Source of the DNA: an uncultured Marinifilum sp.
GTDB lineage: Bacteria > Bacteroidota > Bacteroidia > Bacteroidales > Marinifilaceae
Direction of reading: 5' to 3'
NCBI RefSeq assembly: GCF_963677195.1
Contig: NZ_OY781918.1
Span: 3,770,923-3,834,922, forward strand
Length of the DNA: 64,000 nucleotides
Shown: positions 27,794 through 37,685 of the stretch, piece after piece
Numbering within the stretch: the stretch's first letter is position 1
Layout of the letters: each line of letters begins with the position of its first letter
The notes under the pieces: model-generated
Databases searched by the model: none
What the model was told of the DNA's origin: nothing
What the model saw: only the letters and a program-made list of their open reading frames with translations
Program-made: the position numbers and the translations under genes

Positions 27794-29407
27794 TTAAAAT
27801 CCCAAGCCAAATTTCCCCCAATACTTATTTTCCAGTTCTTTCCATCGAAGCATGCTAGCTCCGGTAAAATCGCGGGTAAACTTGTTTAACAATACTTTTG
27901 CTTCCTTTTTTTTACCATCTTTTAATAATGCTTGAACTTTAGCCTCTACAAACTCAGCATCCGAAAACCCCTTATTTTCAAAATAGGTCACTTCTTCCAT
28001 CATCCCTTTACGAGTAGTTTGCCATTGCAAAGTAGCTAACTTATTAGCTTTACGATATTGCCAAATAGCAGCATCTTCTCGGTAACGTTTCTGACCACAA
28101 AACTGGAAACTCTCCGGCAATTCTGTAGTTCCCGAATAAATAGGAATACGGGGACTCTGTGCTGGATTATCGAAAGAAAACCAGGCTCTACCACCAATCT
28201 CATCGGGTAACCAGTCTCTTAACTGAATAATATGAGAATATGAACACCACGAAACAGCAACAGTTCTTTGATACTCAACACTGCCCTCTTTCAGATAATT
28301 TCGCAGATTACGATGATCTCTCGTTGGCCATGGATGAGCATTTGGCGCAATTAAAGTATCAACACCTATTTCCTCTTTTTTATCATTGTATTTTTTCTTC
28401 AAAATCTTTAAATCCTGAGTCATATCATATTTGGTTCCCTCATAAGTTTCACGATAAAGAGCAATTACTTCGCGAACCGACACCTTATGATCTGGCTTAA
28501 CCGAAAAAGGCAATTCATCAGCTTCAAAATCTAATTGTAATGATGGAGCCAAAGCATTTAAAATAAAAAATTCCCGAATTTTAAATGGTTTTTCCACTTT
28601 TCCATAAGCCTTCCAGAATTTAAACTCCTCTTTTCCATCCCAACGCTTTAACTCTTTTGCAACAGAGAAAACATTGTCCGAATACATAAAATAATCTTTG
28701 TTCTTTTTATCGATTACCCCAATTCTAGAAATATTTGCCGACACACCTACATGATTGTCAGGAATACGCTGAGCAGCCCATACACCGCCAATTTTATCTG
28801 GCCCTTGGCCAAAAATTTCGAGCTGCCAAACTTCTTTTTTATCTGCAATAGTAATACATTCTCCCCAATCGCCATAGCCGTAATTTTTAATTACCTTGCC
28901 AATTAATTTAATTGCACCACGGGCTGTAGAACAACGTTGCAAAGCAATACGCTCCAACTCTTCAATCAGAAACATTCCTTTTTCGTTTACCAGTTCCTTT
29001 GGTCCAACAATGGTAGTTTCGCCCATAGCCAACTGTTTTTCATTTAAACATGGATAGGCTGTATTTAAAAACGAATACGTTTCTTTTGCCTGAGGAATTT
29101 CTCCTGCAACAATCATTTTTCGTCTGTCCCAGGCAGTTTCTGTCTTTAATGTGCCTTTATAAATCTTAGTAGTCGTATCTTTTGCAAATTTCTCTGCTTT
29201 TTCAACTTGCAGCCATGTTCTGTATCGACCGTCGCAAGTGTGGCTGGTAATTACAGAACCATCGACCGATGCTTTTTTCCCAACCATAATACTTGTACAA
29301 CTCTCTCCAAAAAAAGGATCATTAACTTGCTCTAAAACCCCTTGAGCAAAAGAACTTTGACAAAAAAATGCCGCCGTTGCAAACATTGCAATTATTAATT
29401 TCTTCAT
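27794..29407 (-). CDS. C69-family dipeptidase (PepD-like), exported
   Basis: A 537-residue Ntn-hydrolase. A signal peptide (1 to about 21, ending SFAQ) is followed by a short propeptide and the candidate catalytic Cys37 in GESCTSIMVGKKAS, the usual N-terminal motif of peptidase family C69. The rest has the family core (CDGRYRTW, ETTIVGPKEL, WGECITIAD). Length is normal. It probably acts in the periplasm or outside the cell on peptides. It stands alone, with about 190 bp to the divergent truA. Confidence 0.9.
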   Translation of the reverse strand: MKKLIIAMFATAAFFCQSSFAQGVLEQVNDPFFGESCTSIMVGKKASVDGSVITSHTCDGRYRTWLQVEKAEKFAKDTTTKIYKGTLKTETAWDRRKMIVAGEIPQAKETYSFLNTAYPCLNEKQLAMGETTIVGPKELVNEKGMFLIEELERIALQRCSTARGAIKLIGKVIKNYGYGDWGECITIADKKEVWQLEIFGQGPDKIGGVWAAQRIPDNHVGVSANISRIGVIDKKNKDYFMYSDNVFSVAKELKRWDGKEEFKFWKAYGKVEKPFKIREFFILNALAPSLQLDFEADELPFSVKPDHKVSVREVIALYRETYEGTKYDMTQDLKILKKKYNDKKEEIGVDTLIAPNAHPWPTRDHRNLRNYLKEGSVEYQRTVAVSWCSYSHIIQLRDWLPDEIGGRAWFSFDNPAQSPRIPIYSGTTELPESFQFCGQKRYREDAAIWQYRKANKLATLQWQTTRKGMMEEVTYFENKGFSDAEFVEAKVQALLKDGKKKEAKVLLNKFTRDFTGASMLRWKELENKYWGKFGLGF

Positions 29408-29601
29408 TCGTTTGTTGATTAAGGTAATTGTCTATCTTAAAATTGAGCCCTAATATAGTTTATTCCAAATGATTTATAAATGGACCTGCTCTATTTATAA
29501 ACAGTACACAAAACGCTTAAAATTCAACACAAATTAAATTTTATAAAAATTGATTATTTACCTTTACACTTTCAATAAAACACTCATCATAAAATTATAT
29601 T

Positions 29602-30411
29602 GTGAGATATTTCTTCCACATAGGCTATAAAGGCAGTTCGTACCGGGGTTGGCAAAAACAAGTAAATGCAAAAAGTGTTCAGGAAAGCATCGAAGATGTA
29701 CTAAGTAAATTCCTTAAGCAAAAAATACATTGCATAGGTTGTGGCAGAACGGATGCCGGTGTTCATTCTTCGCAATATTATTTTCATATTGATATAGAAG
29801 AGAAGATTGAAGATCATCTTTTTTTTCCATTAAACCGAATGCTTCCGCCTGATATTGCAATTTATCATATCACTAAAGTAGATCATAAAAATCATGCGCA
29901 GCACAGTGCAACTGAACGCACTTATAATTATTTTATTCACACCCATAAAAACCCATTCTTAAGCAAGATTAGTGCCCTTTATAATGTTACTGATTTGGAT
30001 GTTATAAAAATGCAGGAAGCTGCTAATTATTTGCTTGGCAAAAAAGATTTTCGAGCACTCTGCAAAACTCCAGACAGACACAATCATACCGAATGCGACA
30101 TCAGAAAAGCTCAATTCTACACGAATGAATCGGGTAAATTTATTCGCTTCGAAATACGTGGAAACCGCTTTTTAAAAGGTATGATTCGCATTCTGATGCA
30201 TGAACTCATTGAAGTGGGAAAAAATAAAATATCCCCTCAGCAATTTCAAAACTGCTTACTCAGCAAAACACCACCAAACCCACTAAACATGGCATATCCC
30301 CAGGGATTATATTTATCTGAAATAAGCTATCCCTTTTTAAAGCAGCAGGTATCCGAAGAATTTTGTCCCATGCTAAAAATGCACCAATGGCGGGCAATTA
30401 AAATAAATTAA
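29602..30411 (+). CDS. truA: tRNA pseudouridine(38-40) synthase TruA
   Basis: A 269-residue enzyme that makes pseudouridine in the anticodon arm of tRNAs. It starts with GTG; the first residues RYFFHIGYKGSSYRGWQ align with the family N-terminus, which fixes the start. The catalytic Asp51 lies in GRTDAGVHS. The later FLKGMIRIL motif (about 193-201) and the C-terminal PQGLYL motif are also present. It is followed by the PBP1A gene after about 180 bp. Confidence 0.95.
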   Translation: MRYFFHIGYKGSSYRGWQKQVNAKSVQESIEDVLSKFLKQKIHCIGCGRTDAGVHSSQYYFHIDIEEKIEDHLFFPLNRMLPPDIAIYHITKVDHKNHAQHSATERTYNYFIHTHKNPFLSKISALYNVTDLDVIKMQEAANYLLGKKDFRALCKTPDRHNHTECDIRKAQFYTNESGKFIRFEIRGNRFLKGMIRILMHELIEVGKNKISPQQFQNCLLSKTPPNPLNMAYPQGLYLSEISYPFLKQQVSEEFCPMLKMHQWRAIKIN

Positions 30412-30592
30412 TTTTTATAGTAAAATTTAAGCTATTCGTCATCAATATATTGCAGATAATACAATAAAGACGACTCGTTTTTTACTTACAATTATGATAT
30501 TTATTAACTATTTTTACCATATACCTGCAATAAGGATATAATCTTTAAGCATATTCTTCGTTATTTAGATAACAAATTCAGCAATAATTAGA

Positions 30593-32992
30593 ATGACCAA
30601 AACAAAAAAAACAGCAACTAAAAAAACTCGTGCACGAAAAAAAAGTACAAGTAAAAAGAAATCAAAAAACAACTCATTCAAACGAATTGCAATTAAATTC
30701 ACCTTACTGGGTATATTTTTGCTAGCTCTGGCTATTGGTGTTCTTTTCTCTAGTGTTTATATTGGCCTTTGGGGAAAACTTCCTGATTATTATACCTTAA
30801 AGAATATTAAAAATGCCGATGCCTCTGAAATTTACTCGGAAGACGGAGTTTTATTGGGTAGAGTTTATGCCGAAAATCGTACCAATGTAAATTTTAAAGA
30901 TATCTCTCCTAATGTTATCAACTCTTTAATTGCTACCGAAGATGCAAGATTCTATGAACATCAGGGAGTTGACCAGCGAAGCCTTTTGCGTGTGCTGGTA
31001 AAATCGCTAATCATGCGCGATCGAAGTTCTGGAGGAGGAAGTACTTTAAGTCAGCAATTGGCAAAAAACTTATATCCACGAAGAAATTTTGGCGCTTTTA
31101 GCATGCCTGTTAATAAAATAAAAGAGGCAATAACAGCATCGAGACTGGAAAAAATATACTCCAAAAAAGAAATTCTACAATTATATTTAAATACCGTTTC
31201 TTTTGGCGAAAATGTTTTTGGAATAGAAAGCGCATCCCGACAATTTTTCAGCAAACCTGCATCAGCATTAAAAACTCACGAATGTGCTGTTCTTATTGGA
31301 ATGCTTAAGGCGCCTACTTACTATAATCCCCGTCTGCACCCCGAAAGATCGAAACAAAGAAGAAATACGGTTTTGGGACAAATGGCTAAGTATGATTTTA
31401 TTTCAGATAACAAAGCTGATCAACTTAAGAAATTGCCTCTTGAGCTAAGGTATCAGAAACAATCATCGAGAAGTGGTATTGCAGCTTACCTAAGAGAAAA
31501 AATAAGGATTCAAGCCAATAATATCTTAAAAGATTATCCCAAAGAAGACGGAAGCTTTTACGATATCTACCGCGATGGTTTACGAATAAAAACAACTCTT
31601 GATTATAAGTTGCAGAACTATGCCGAACAATCGGTATCGGAACATCTTAAAAGGCTACAGGGATTATTTAAAAAACACTGGGGAAATACAGCTCCCTGGT
31701 CTGGACATAAAAATCTTATTGAGGAAGCTAAAGAAAAATCTCCACGCTATAAAAAGCTAAAGAAAGAGGGAAAATCGGAGAAAGAAATCACCAAAATATT
31801 TAATACCAAAGTGGAAATGAAAATTTTCACCTGGAATGGAGAAAAATCTGTTAAATTAAGTCCTCTCGATTCAATTAAACACTATGTACAACTTTTAAAT
31901 ACTGGCTTTTTAGCAATGGAGCCTAAAACTGGTAAAATTAAAGCTTGGGTTGGAGGTATTGACTTTTCACATTTTAAATACGACCATGTAACTGCCAAAC
32001 GACAAGTTGGTTCAATTTTTAAGCCAATTATATACGCAGCAGCTTTACAGGAAGGTATTTCACCTTTCGAATACTACCCTAACGAACGTAAGGTGTATGA
32101 AGAGTACGATAACTGGTCTCCAAGAAATGCCGATAATTTATACGAGGGAAGCTATAGTATGGAAGGTGCTCTTGCCGAGTCGGTAAACACTATTGCAGTT
32201 GATATTTTACTCGAAACAGGAATTAGAGATGCCATAGTATTAGCCGAAGAAATGGGGATCAACAGTAATTTACCTAAGGTTCCATCTCTGGCTTTGGGCA
32301 CAGCAAATATTTCACTACTGGAAATGATTCAGGTTTATGCTACCCTAGCCAATAGAGGTGTGCATGTTGAACCCTACTATTTAAGTAGAATTGAAGATAA
32401 AAAAGGGAATCTTATTGTTGATCTTTCTGAAACACGGAAAGAAAAACGCTATGTACTTTCTCCACAAAATGCCGATATTATTAATCAAATGCTGCAAGCG
32501 GTTGTAAACGAAGGAACGGGAAAATCGCTACGCAATACTTATCGCTTAGAAGGTGATTTAGCTGGAAAAACTGGAACCACAAACTCTCAGGCTGATGGCT
32601 GGTATATTGGATACAACTCAAATTTAGTGGCCGGAGCATGGGTTGGTGCCGATGATATGCGTATTCATTTCAGATCATTAAGCTTAGGTCAAGGTGCAAG
32701 TATGGCTTTGCCAATATATGGTAGATTTATGAAAAAACTAAGCTCTAATGCTAAGTTTAATAATTACTCTTTCTCTTCAATTGCAAAACCCGAACCCGAG
32801 GTGCTTGCAAAATTAAATATTCCTCATTACCGATCGAAAGATACCAGTTTTTTCGAGAATATTTTTGGCGTAAAAAACAAAAATCACGACAAGTTAATGA
32901 AGAGAAAAGCGCGTAGAGAAAAACGTAAGACTGAGAAAAAATCAATCTATCAAAAAATTAAAAACATTTTTAAGCGAAAAAATAAAAACTAA
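30593..32992 (+). CDS. Penicillin-binding protein 1A (bifunctional transglycosylase/transpeptidase)
   Basis: A 799-residue class A PBP. A very basic N-terminus (1-33) precedes one membrane helix (about 34-57). The GT51 domain has catalytic Glu116 in ATEDARFYEH and the GGGSTLSQQLAKN motif near 147-159. The transpeptidase domain has Ser474 in GSIFKP, SVN at 530-532 and KTGTT at 659-663. A basic Lys/Arg-rich tail follows about residue 765. It polymerises and cross-links peptidoglycan at the inner membrane. Its stop codon overlaps the stop of the convergent CHAD gene. Confidence 0.96.
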   Translation: MTKTKKTATKKTRARKKSTSKKKSKNNSFKRIAIKFTLLGIFLLALAIGVLFSSVYIGLWGKLPDYYTLKNIKNADASEIYSEDGVLLGRVYAENRTNVNFKDISPNVINSLIATEDARFYEHQGVDQRSLLRVLVKSLIMRDRSSGGGSTLSQQLAKNLYPRRNFGAFSMPVNKIKEAITASRLEKIYSKKEILQLYLNTVSFGENVFGIESASRQFFSKPASALKTHECAVLIGMLKAPTYYNPRLHPERSKQRRNTVLGQMAKYDFISDNKADQLKKLPLELRYQKQSSRSGIAAYLREKIRIQANNILKDYPKEDGSFYDIYRDGLRIKTTLDYKLQNYAEQSVSEHLKRLQGLFKKHWGNTAPWSGHKNLIEEAKEKSPRYKKLKKEGKSEKEITKIFNTKVEMKIFTWNGEKSVKLSPLDSIKHYVQLLNTGFLAMEPKTGKIKAWVGGIDFSHFKYDHVTAKRQVGSIFKPIIYAAALQEGISPFEYYPNERKVYEEYDNWSPRNADNLYEGSYSMEGALAESVNTIAVDILLETGIRDAIVLAEEMGINSNLPKVPSLALGTANISLLEMIQVYATLANRGVHVEPYYLSRIEDKKGNLIVDLSETRKEKRYVLSPQNADIINQMLQAVVNEGTGKSLRNTYRLEGDLAGKTGTTNSQADGWYIGYNSNLVAGAWVGADDMRIHFRSLSLGQGASMALPIYGRFMKKLSSNAKFNNYSFSSIAKPEPEVLAKLNIPHYRSKDTSFFENIFGVKNKNHDKLMKRKARREKRKTEKKSIYQKIKNIFKRKNKN

Positions 32993-33792
32993 TATTTTAA
33001 AAAATGAGTAAGCATTTGTTGTTTAAATTTCTTACTTAAGATATTTTTTTCGCTTCTATTTTTATTCTTTATTTCGCGAACTAAGGATTTAAATTCGGAA
33101 TTTGGTGCCATTGCCTGTATTGTTCCCAGCTTTTGCTCTAAAACGTCTCTATCGTGCCAATTTCCAAGAATTGATTCTGTTTCATTAACAATAGAAAACT
33201 CATTTGCTAATTTAGCATCAGAATTTAAGCTAAGCAACAAGTTAAGAATCGATTTAATAATTTTAAAGAATTTTCTTATTTCATGATAATTTTCCTCACC
33301 TCTGGACGATGCCCAAAGTTTATAAATTAAATCCAACTCATCGTGAATAATTTTATCAGCTGCCTCTCTAATCTCGCTCTTATTTATTTTACTAAGAGCA
33401 ACACCTAAATTCTCTACTCTTTTTTGAAATTTATCAATCTTAAATTTTCCAACAAGCCCATTTAGATCTTTACCAACTTGCAGTTTATTTTCTTCAAGGC
33501 TTTCAATAATCTTTTTGTGACCAGTAATATTATCTTGCTCCACAATGGTCTTGCAAACCTGAATTAATCGCAGTCTGCCCGAGTATTTAAATACGGGACG
33601 CACTTGTTTTAAAATCTTAGCTATCAGTTTTTCTTCAACCCCTAAATCATTGGCCAACAGAAGTAAACTTCTTATATTTTTAATATCCACACGTAATTTG
33701 TGAATATCTTCTACATTCATTTCTTTTGCTTTTGATAAGTAAAACAAAAAAGAATCAAATTTTTCCTTATAAAACGAGCTTAAATTATTCAT
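32989..33792 (-). CDS. CHAD domain protein
   Basis: A helical protein of 267 residues from the preferred start at 33792 (MNNLSSFYKEKF), which has a GGGGAGG ribosome binding site 10 bp upstream; an open frame extends to 33864 but reads as a hydrophobic, non-family extension. The conserved HKLRVDIKNIR motif opens the CHAD domain, and basic residues repeat in the second half. CHAD domains bind inorganic polyphosphate. No CYTH domain or polyphosphate kinase is beside it. It converges with the PBP1A gene, overlapping by 4 bp. Confidence 0.85.
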   Translation of the reverse strand: MNNLSSFYKEKFDSFLFYLSKAKEMNVEDIHKLRVDIKNIRSLLLLANDLGVEEKLIAKILKQVRPVFKYSGRLRLIQVCKTIVEQDNITGHKKIIESLEENKLQVGKDLNGLVGKFKIDKFQKRVENLGVALSKINKSEIREAADKIIHDELDLIYKLWASSRGEENYHEIRKFFKIIKSILNLLLSLNSDAKLANEFSIVNETESILGNWHDRDVLEQKLGTIQAMAPNSEFKSLVREIKNKNRSEKNILSKKFKQQMLTHFLKY

Positions 33793-33975
33793 ATCTTTTT
33801 GTACCTCCCCTTTATTTAATAACAAGATACACAAAATCAGGATATTAGCGAAATAAAGATTCACAAATCCTATTTAAATTTCAGTAAACATCTCTTTTGC
33901 TTATAGTTACAATTTTAAAACATAGATTCTTAATTTATTTTTCTATTGATAAACAAGAAATTACGATCATAAAAA

Positions 33976-33996
33976 AGGCACCTCGCTGAGGTGCCT
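33976..33996 (-). terminator. Intrinsic terminator of the BtuB-like gene
   Basis: A 9-bp GC-rich stem (AGGCACCTC, loop GCT, GAGGTGCCT) is followed on the minus strand by six T residues, 24 bp after the receptor stop codon. Confidence 0.9.
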
Positions 33997-34019
33997 GAAA
34001 ATTATTTTCTTAAAATTAC

Positions 34020-36173
34020 TTAGAATTTATAAGCTACTTTGGCCATAATTGCACGACCAGGCATATTATATCCGTCTTTTTCTGAGTAGTTTTCATCGAA
34101 CAAATTAGATACTGTAAGCCCAACACTATAATTATCATTTATATTATAGTTTGCACTATAATCAAAAATATAATAAACCGGGTGGCGTAATACATCTTCG
34201 TTAATTAAACTAGCTCTAACCTCTTCACCTTTATAATTTATAGGAGCTCTAGTAATATTTGGCCAATTCGAATAATCAGCTGCATACATGTAATTATCTT
34301 CATAACGATGACCAACATATCTGCCGTTTAATCGAGTCGAGAAACCTTTTAAATTATCAAATTCGATTCCAAAAGATGCATTATTATCTCTAACATAGAA
34401 CATTTGATCTTTCAAATAAGATCCATCAAATTGCTTACTTTCGACAGTTGCATCTATAATATGAGTGTAATTTAAATAGATACGAAGAGAATAATCGTAA
34501 TCAGATAAAGCTCCAAAATCATAAGAAGCAAGAACTTCAAATCCATTCATATCTGCTTTATCAGCATTTGCGAATGTTTTATCTCCATTATCTAAATAAT
34601 CATTTACAATTTTATCAGTATGATGAGTATCAAAATAAGTAAAATCGAAATTGATTCCTTTTTTGAAGTTTTTAAATGCAAAACCTAAATCCCAGGTATT
34701 AGATTTTTCTGGATCTAAATCAGAATTACCAACCGTTTTTCCAAATGCTGTTTGATACTCTCCAGCCACCTGAAATGCACTTGGCGCAAGAAAAGCATCA
34801 CCCCAACTGGAATGAACTGATAATCCTCCAACAACATTATACTTTAGCCCAATATTTTTTGTAAATACCCAATAATCTTCAGAACTGGAATTGTTGCCCA
34901 AAAACTCATTTGCTTCGGTTTTAAACTTAACATTATCGCCACGCATACCAATTGAAGCATTCAATTTTCCCTCTAAAAATTTCATCTGAAACTGAGAATA
35001 CAATCCGGTTGCCACATTTTTATAATCTGGCTGAAATGGAGATTCTAAACTTCCTTCGGTAGTATAATTTAAGCTCTCATATTTTTGTACATTATTATCA
35101 ATTCCAATTGCTAAAATATGATCATCTATCTGAATAGCATCATTTAACTGAAATCCATAATTCTTGTAAGTATATTTTGTATCACCATAAGCATCATTAT
35201 CCAAATCTTTATTTGTTTCATCCTGATTTGAAAAATATGGAGAAAAGGTAAGATTATGAATTCCAGCCTTTCCTTTCAAATCAAAACCTAAGGTATATCT
35301 TTCCAAATCTTTAGAATCCATTCCATAAACATGCCAAAAAGAACCTGGTGTTTCGATATCATTTCCATTATAATAAGATCCATTAAGATTCAGTTTCCAA
35401 TCCTCAGCAAGATCAATTCCTAGTCTGGCATTTAAACTATGCTTCTGAAATTTGGTATTTTCCATTCTCTCACCATAAGTTGTTGCATCTAATATCGTTT
35501 TTGCATAATCCTCATCGTAGAAATTGTTATCACCTACTTTATAGTCTTTTCCCTGATTATGGAAAGCATAAGACAAATCAAAATCTACACCCTCAGAAAT
35601 AGATCCTCCTAGGCTTACATTTGCCTTTGAGGTTTGAAAACTTCCGTATTCAAGACCAACAGATCCTCCTATTTCTCCATTACTTTCTTTAGTAACAATA
35701 TTCACAACACCTCCCATGGCATCAGAACCATATTGCGATGAGAAAGGCCCTTTTAAAATCTCTACTTTCTCTACATTATTTAAATCAATACTTGCAATAT
35801 TTTCGGTTCCAGCTGGCTTACCATTAATTAAAATAATTGCATATTTACTTGATGTTGATGCCGCAAAACCACGAATACCAATACCTGCATTAATTCCCGA
35901 ATATTGCTGAATATCAACCGATGAATTTCCTTTTAACAAATCAGCAATATTAGCTGCTGGCGATGATTCAATTATCCTCTTTGTGATTACATCAACTTTT
36001 TGTGGCAAATCCTTCATTTTCGCATTTACACGCGAAGCATTTACCTTAACCTCTGATAAATTCAGGTGTTTTACTGCTGTTGTATCGTTTACATTTTCTG
36101 GATTTTCATCAGCTTTAGCTGTAAAACTGAAAATCGAAAGCAATGCAAAAGCTGTTACAATTGTTTTTTTCAT
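34020..36173 (-). CDS. btuB: TonB-dependent vitamin B12/corrinoid receptor (BtuB-like)
   Basis: A 717-residue receptor with a signal peptide (about 1-21), a plug domain (about 45-165, with IRGFAAS, LINGKPAG and GSDAMGGVVNIVT), and a 22-strand-type barrel ending in aromatic KVAYKF. A cobalamin riboswitch lies about 140 bp upstream, and btuFCD is next upstream, so corrinoid uptake across the outer membrane is well supported. Cobalamin or a related corrinoid should repress expression. A terminator follows. Confidence 0.93.
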   Translation of the reverse strand: MKKTIVTAFALLSIFSFTAKADENPENVNDTTAVKHLNLSEVKVNASRVNAKMKDLPQKVDVITKRIIESSPAANIADLLKGNSSVDIQQYSGINAGIGIRGFAASTSSKYAIILINGKPAGTENIASIDLNNVEKVEILKGPFSSQYGSDAMGGVVNIVTKESNGEIGGSVGLEYGSFQTSKANVSLGGSISEGVDFDLSYAFHNQGKDYKVGDNNFYDEDYAKTILDATTYGERMENTKFQKHSLNARLGIDLAEDWKLNLNGSYYNGNDIETPGSFWHVYGMDSKDLERYTLGFDLKGKAGIHNLTFSPYFSNQDETNKDLDNDAYGDTKYTYKNYGFQLNDAIQIDDHILAIGIDNNVQKYESLNYTTEGSLESPFQPDYKNVATGLYSQFQMKFLEGKLNASIGMRGDNVKFKTEANEFLGNNSSSEDYWVFTKNIGLKYNVVGGLSVHSSWGDAFLAPSAFQVAGEYQTAFGKTVGNSDLDPEKSNTWDLGFAFKNFKKGINFDFTYFDTHHTDKIVNDYLDNGDKTFANADKADMNGFEVLASYDFGALSDYDYSLRIYLNYTHIIDATVESKQFDGSYLKDQMFYVRDNNASFGIEFDNLKGFSTRLNGRYVGHRYEDNYMYAADYSNWPNITRAPINYKGEEVRASLINEDVLRHPVYYIFDYSANYNINDNYSVGLTVSNLFDENYSEKDGYNMPGRAIMAKVAYKF

Positions 36174-36314
36174 AATAGAAAATAAATTAAAATTGATAAA
36201 ACTTATGCAAAACGATCAGGGAGTACTAAAAGAAAGAAATATAGACATCTTTGTCTTTAAAACAAATCCTTTAACCTTTTACTCTTATCCCGAAAGTAAT
36301 GACTTATAGTTTGC

Positions 36315-36500
36315 ATTGGCAGGTCTTCTGACTTACTCAGCTTTTTCGGCCTTCCCATCCCAATTTATTAGGAACAGTGGCATTGTGGTAAAAAAGCATT
36401 TTAATGAGCTTACAGCTACGGGAACAGCTCCGGACTCTCACCGGATTCCCTTTTCATCTCTATCTGAAAAACAGATTACTGAGAACCAATTGCGAGGCAA
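36315..36500 (-). promoter_or_regulatory. Cobalamin riboswitch upstream of the BtuB-like gene
   Basis: On the minus strand the conserved order is present: GGGAATCCGGTGAGAGTCC, a GTTCCCG/GCTGTAA segment, the B12-box element GCCACTGT, and a 3' closing AGTCAGAAGACCTGCC. All core pieces of the AdoCbl-type riboswitch fall within about 185 nt, about 140 bp before the receptor start. Confidence 0.95.
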
Positions 36501-36657
36501 ATGTATAAAAAAAACAAAAGCAAGTTTAGAAATCTTGTAATTTAGAATCTATTATATAACATCTAGAATAAAACACTCACAAACAAGAACTAAGGAAAGT
36601 CTATTTTACATTCTAAATCTAAATTATTTTTATTTGATATTGGCAAACAAATTTACT

Positions 36658-37677
36658 TTACTCGTAGTTTTTACGAAGAAGCGATAATAATGCTTTAATA
36701 CTGTTACATGTACTCGTATGTCCGTTAATTACAAGCTCCCAGTTCATTTTTTCTTCTTTCAATATTACCTTACAAGTCTTAACCTCTTCGCAAGTAACAG
36801 AATATCCTTCGCGTGATAAAGCTCTTTGTGTCCAAAATCCCATTACATCGTTACCCAAAAGCTGAATAGTTTGCTTTTTCTGATAATTCATGATAAAGTT
36901 CCCGGTTTTTCTATCAAAGTTGAAGGATTTGTTGTGGAAAGTTTCCTCAATACTACCATTCAAAACCAAATCTTCGGGAGCTCCTACCTTAACTGGTTGA
37001 TTTCTAGACATCAACCAGATTAAATCGGCAGCTTGCAATGCCAAATCCAGTTCATGGGTTGATAAAAGAATGGCCTTGTTTGTTTCACGAGCCAGACGAT
37101 GCAGCAAGCGCATAATCTCCACACGATTTGGTAAATCGAGATGAGCTGTGGGTTCATCAAGCATGATTAAAGGCGTGTCTTGAGCCAGAGCTTTCGCAAT
37201 CATTACTCTTTGCTTTTCACCATCGCTTAACTGATTGACAAAATGATTGGCATAATGCAAAACACCAACCTGCTCCATTGCCCATTTTATTTTCTCATTA
37301 TCCCCTTTCGATAATTTTCCCATCCACGAAGTATACGGATGACGCCCCAAAGAAACGATATGGTACACCGTAAGGTTTCCAACATTAATTCTCTCGGTTA
37401 ACACAATACTTAACAGCTGGGCTATTTCTTTAAAGTTTCGATCTCGAATGGGAGTTCCTTCCACCATAGTATAACCTGCCAGTGGAACCTGAATACCAGC
37501 AATGGTTCTCATTAAGGTTGATTTACCAGCTCCATTTGGTCCCAGCAAACAAACCATTTCACCACGACGAATCGTTAAATTTATATCGGAAAGTAAACAC
37601 AAGGCATCTTTTTTACTTTGCTTGTATCCAATAGAAAGATTCTTGGTTGTTAGGATATTTTCTTTGTTCTCTTTCAT
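36658..37677 (-). CDS. btuD: Corrinoid ABC transporter ATP-binding protein (BtuD-like)
   Basis: A 339-residue ATPase with Walker A GPNGAGKST (46-54), signature LSDGEKQ (150-156), Walker B LIMLDEP (170-176) and the H-loop STHEL near 206-210. A C-terminal extension of about 75 residues (about 262-339) follows the ATPase core and is absent in compact BtuD proteins. It should power BtuC from the cytoplasmic face. The gene starts 8 bp after btuC in an operon under the riboswitch at 40035-40165. Confidence 0.92.
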   Translation of the reverse strand: MKENKENILTTKNLSIGYKQSKKDALCLLSDINLTIRRGEMVCLLGPNGAGKSTLMRTIAGIQVPLAGYTMVEGTPIRDRNFKEIAQLLSIVLTERINVGNLTVYHIVSLGRHPYTSWMGKLSKGDNEKIKWAMEQVGVLHYANHFVNQLSDGEKQRVMIAKALAQDTPLIMLDEPTAHLDLPNRVEIMRLLHRLARETNKAILLSTHELDLALQAADLIWLMSRNQPVKVGAPEDLVLNGSIEETFHNKSFNFDRKTGNFIMNYQKKQTIQLLGNDVMGFWTQRALSREGYSVTCEEVKTCKVILKEEKMNWELVINGHTSTCNSIKALLSLLRKNYE

Positions 37678-37685
37678 ATTTTGAA

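Noticed and set aside
33793..33864. The 24-codon upstream extension of the CHAD gene
   Set aside because: It is hydrophobic and not family-like, and a strong GGGGAGG site precedes the internal ATG at 33792.
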